Position numbers and translations under genes: made by a program. From NCBI GenBank assembly GCA_045127595.1, contig JBGVQS010000040.1, forward strand, positions 1-5,836: DNA of 5,836 bases, written 5' to 3'. Origin of the DNA: Scatosoma sp045127595. Lineage in GTDB: Bacteria; Bacillota; Clostridia; Christensenellales; Borkfalkiaceae. How positions within the stretch are numbered: position 1 is the first letter of the stretch; the number at the start of each line of letters is the position of its first letter. Below the pieces are notes generated by a model. The model searched no databases. It was not told the origin of the DNA and worked only from the letters and a program-made list of their open reading frames with translations. Of this stretch, positions 5,637-5,836 are shown piece after piece.

Positions 5637-5836
5637 AACGACGTCCCCCTAACTTCCGTTTGCTCGTCCGCTTTAAATCCGCCCGTCAGCCAAGTAATCA
5701 AGAACATAAACATGAGCAGCAATAGCGCGATAAACGAGCCGTCGTGCCATAAATCTCCGCTGAAATAATCGTCAATGAGCTTTCCGACGATTTTAACGTT
5801 TCGGTAGGTGAGATAGTTGGAAACGACGTAGTTCGT
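5630..5836 (-). CDS. potB: Spermidine/putrescine ABC transporter permease PotB, C-terminal part only
   Basis: The minus-strand frame is open from the right window edge to a TAA at 5630-5632 and gives the last 68 residues, from TNYVVSNYLTYRNVKIVG to RGTSLW. The stretch matches the C-terminus of PotB-type permeases, which read roughly TYVISDxxGGGKxxLIGNLI after the EAA loop. One last membrane helix follows (SFIALLLLMFMFLITWLTGG, residues 34-53), then a short hydrophilic tail. The EAA motif and the other helices lie outside the window. The gene overlaps potC by seven bases and is transcribed first in the visible part of the operon. No promoter for the operon is in view. The ATPase gene potA is expected further upstream. 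Confidence 0.88.
   Translation of the reverse strand, partial: TNYVVSNYLTYRNVKIVGKLIDDYFSGDLWHDGSFIALLLLMFMFLITWLTGGFKADEQTEVRGTSLW

Overview
The window looks like a chromosomal fragment of a low-to-mid GC Firmicute, most likely an uncultured gut-type member of the Clostridia. This rests on the EF-Tu sequence, the TTGNNN-17-TATAAT promoters, AAGGAG-type ribosome binding sites and the lipoprotein form of PotD. The genus cannot be read from the sequence.

Layout, left to right. (1) The 3' part of tuf (EF-Tu) runs rightward off the left edge and ends at a strong intrinsic terminator. (2) A roughly 240-base AT-rich intergenic stretch holds three degenerate ~57-bp tandem repeat units and then a clear promoter. 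(3) A GTG-started gene encodes a CPBP-family (CAAX protease/bacteriocin-processing-like) membrane metalloprotease, followed by its own terminator. (4) An intergenic array holds four copies of a 13-bp dyad, TATGTC-N-GACATA, on an exact 18-bp lattice. It sits just upstream of (5) a promoter and a YegS/DgkB-type lipid kinase gene. (6) A 34-bp perfect palindrome lies between this gene and the convergent operon. (7) On the minus strand, read right to left, is a spermidine/putrescine ABC transporter operon: the end of potB, then potC, then potD. Its genes overlap by 7 and 4 bases.

Functionally these are four separate transcription units. The pot genes form one importer: PotB and PotC are the permease pair and PotD is the lipid-anchored binding protein. 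The ATPase PotA is not in view and is probably upstream of potB beyond the right edge. The lipid kinase and the CPBP protease are single genes with their own promoters.

No gene here belongs to an obviously new system. The most unusual sequence is the non-coding dyad array at about 2340-2435, which could be an operator array, a hairpin repeat of the REP/MITE kind, or a recombinase site. The second is the degenerate repeat block after tuf, whose last unit carries the promoter of the next gene.
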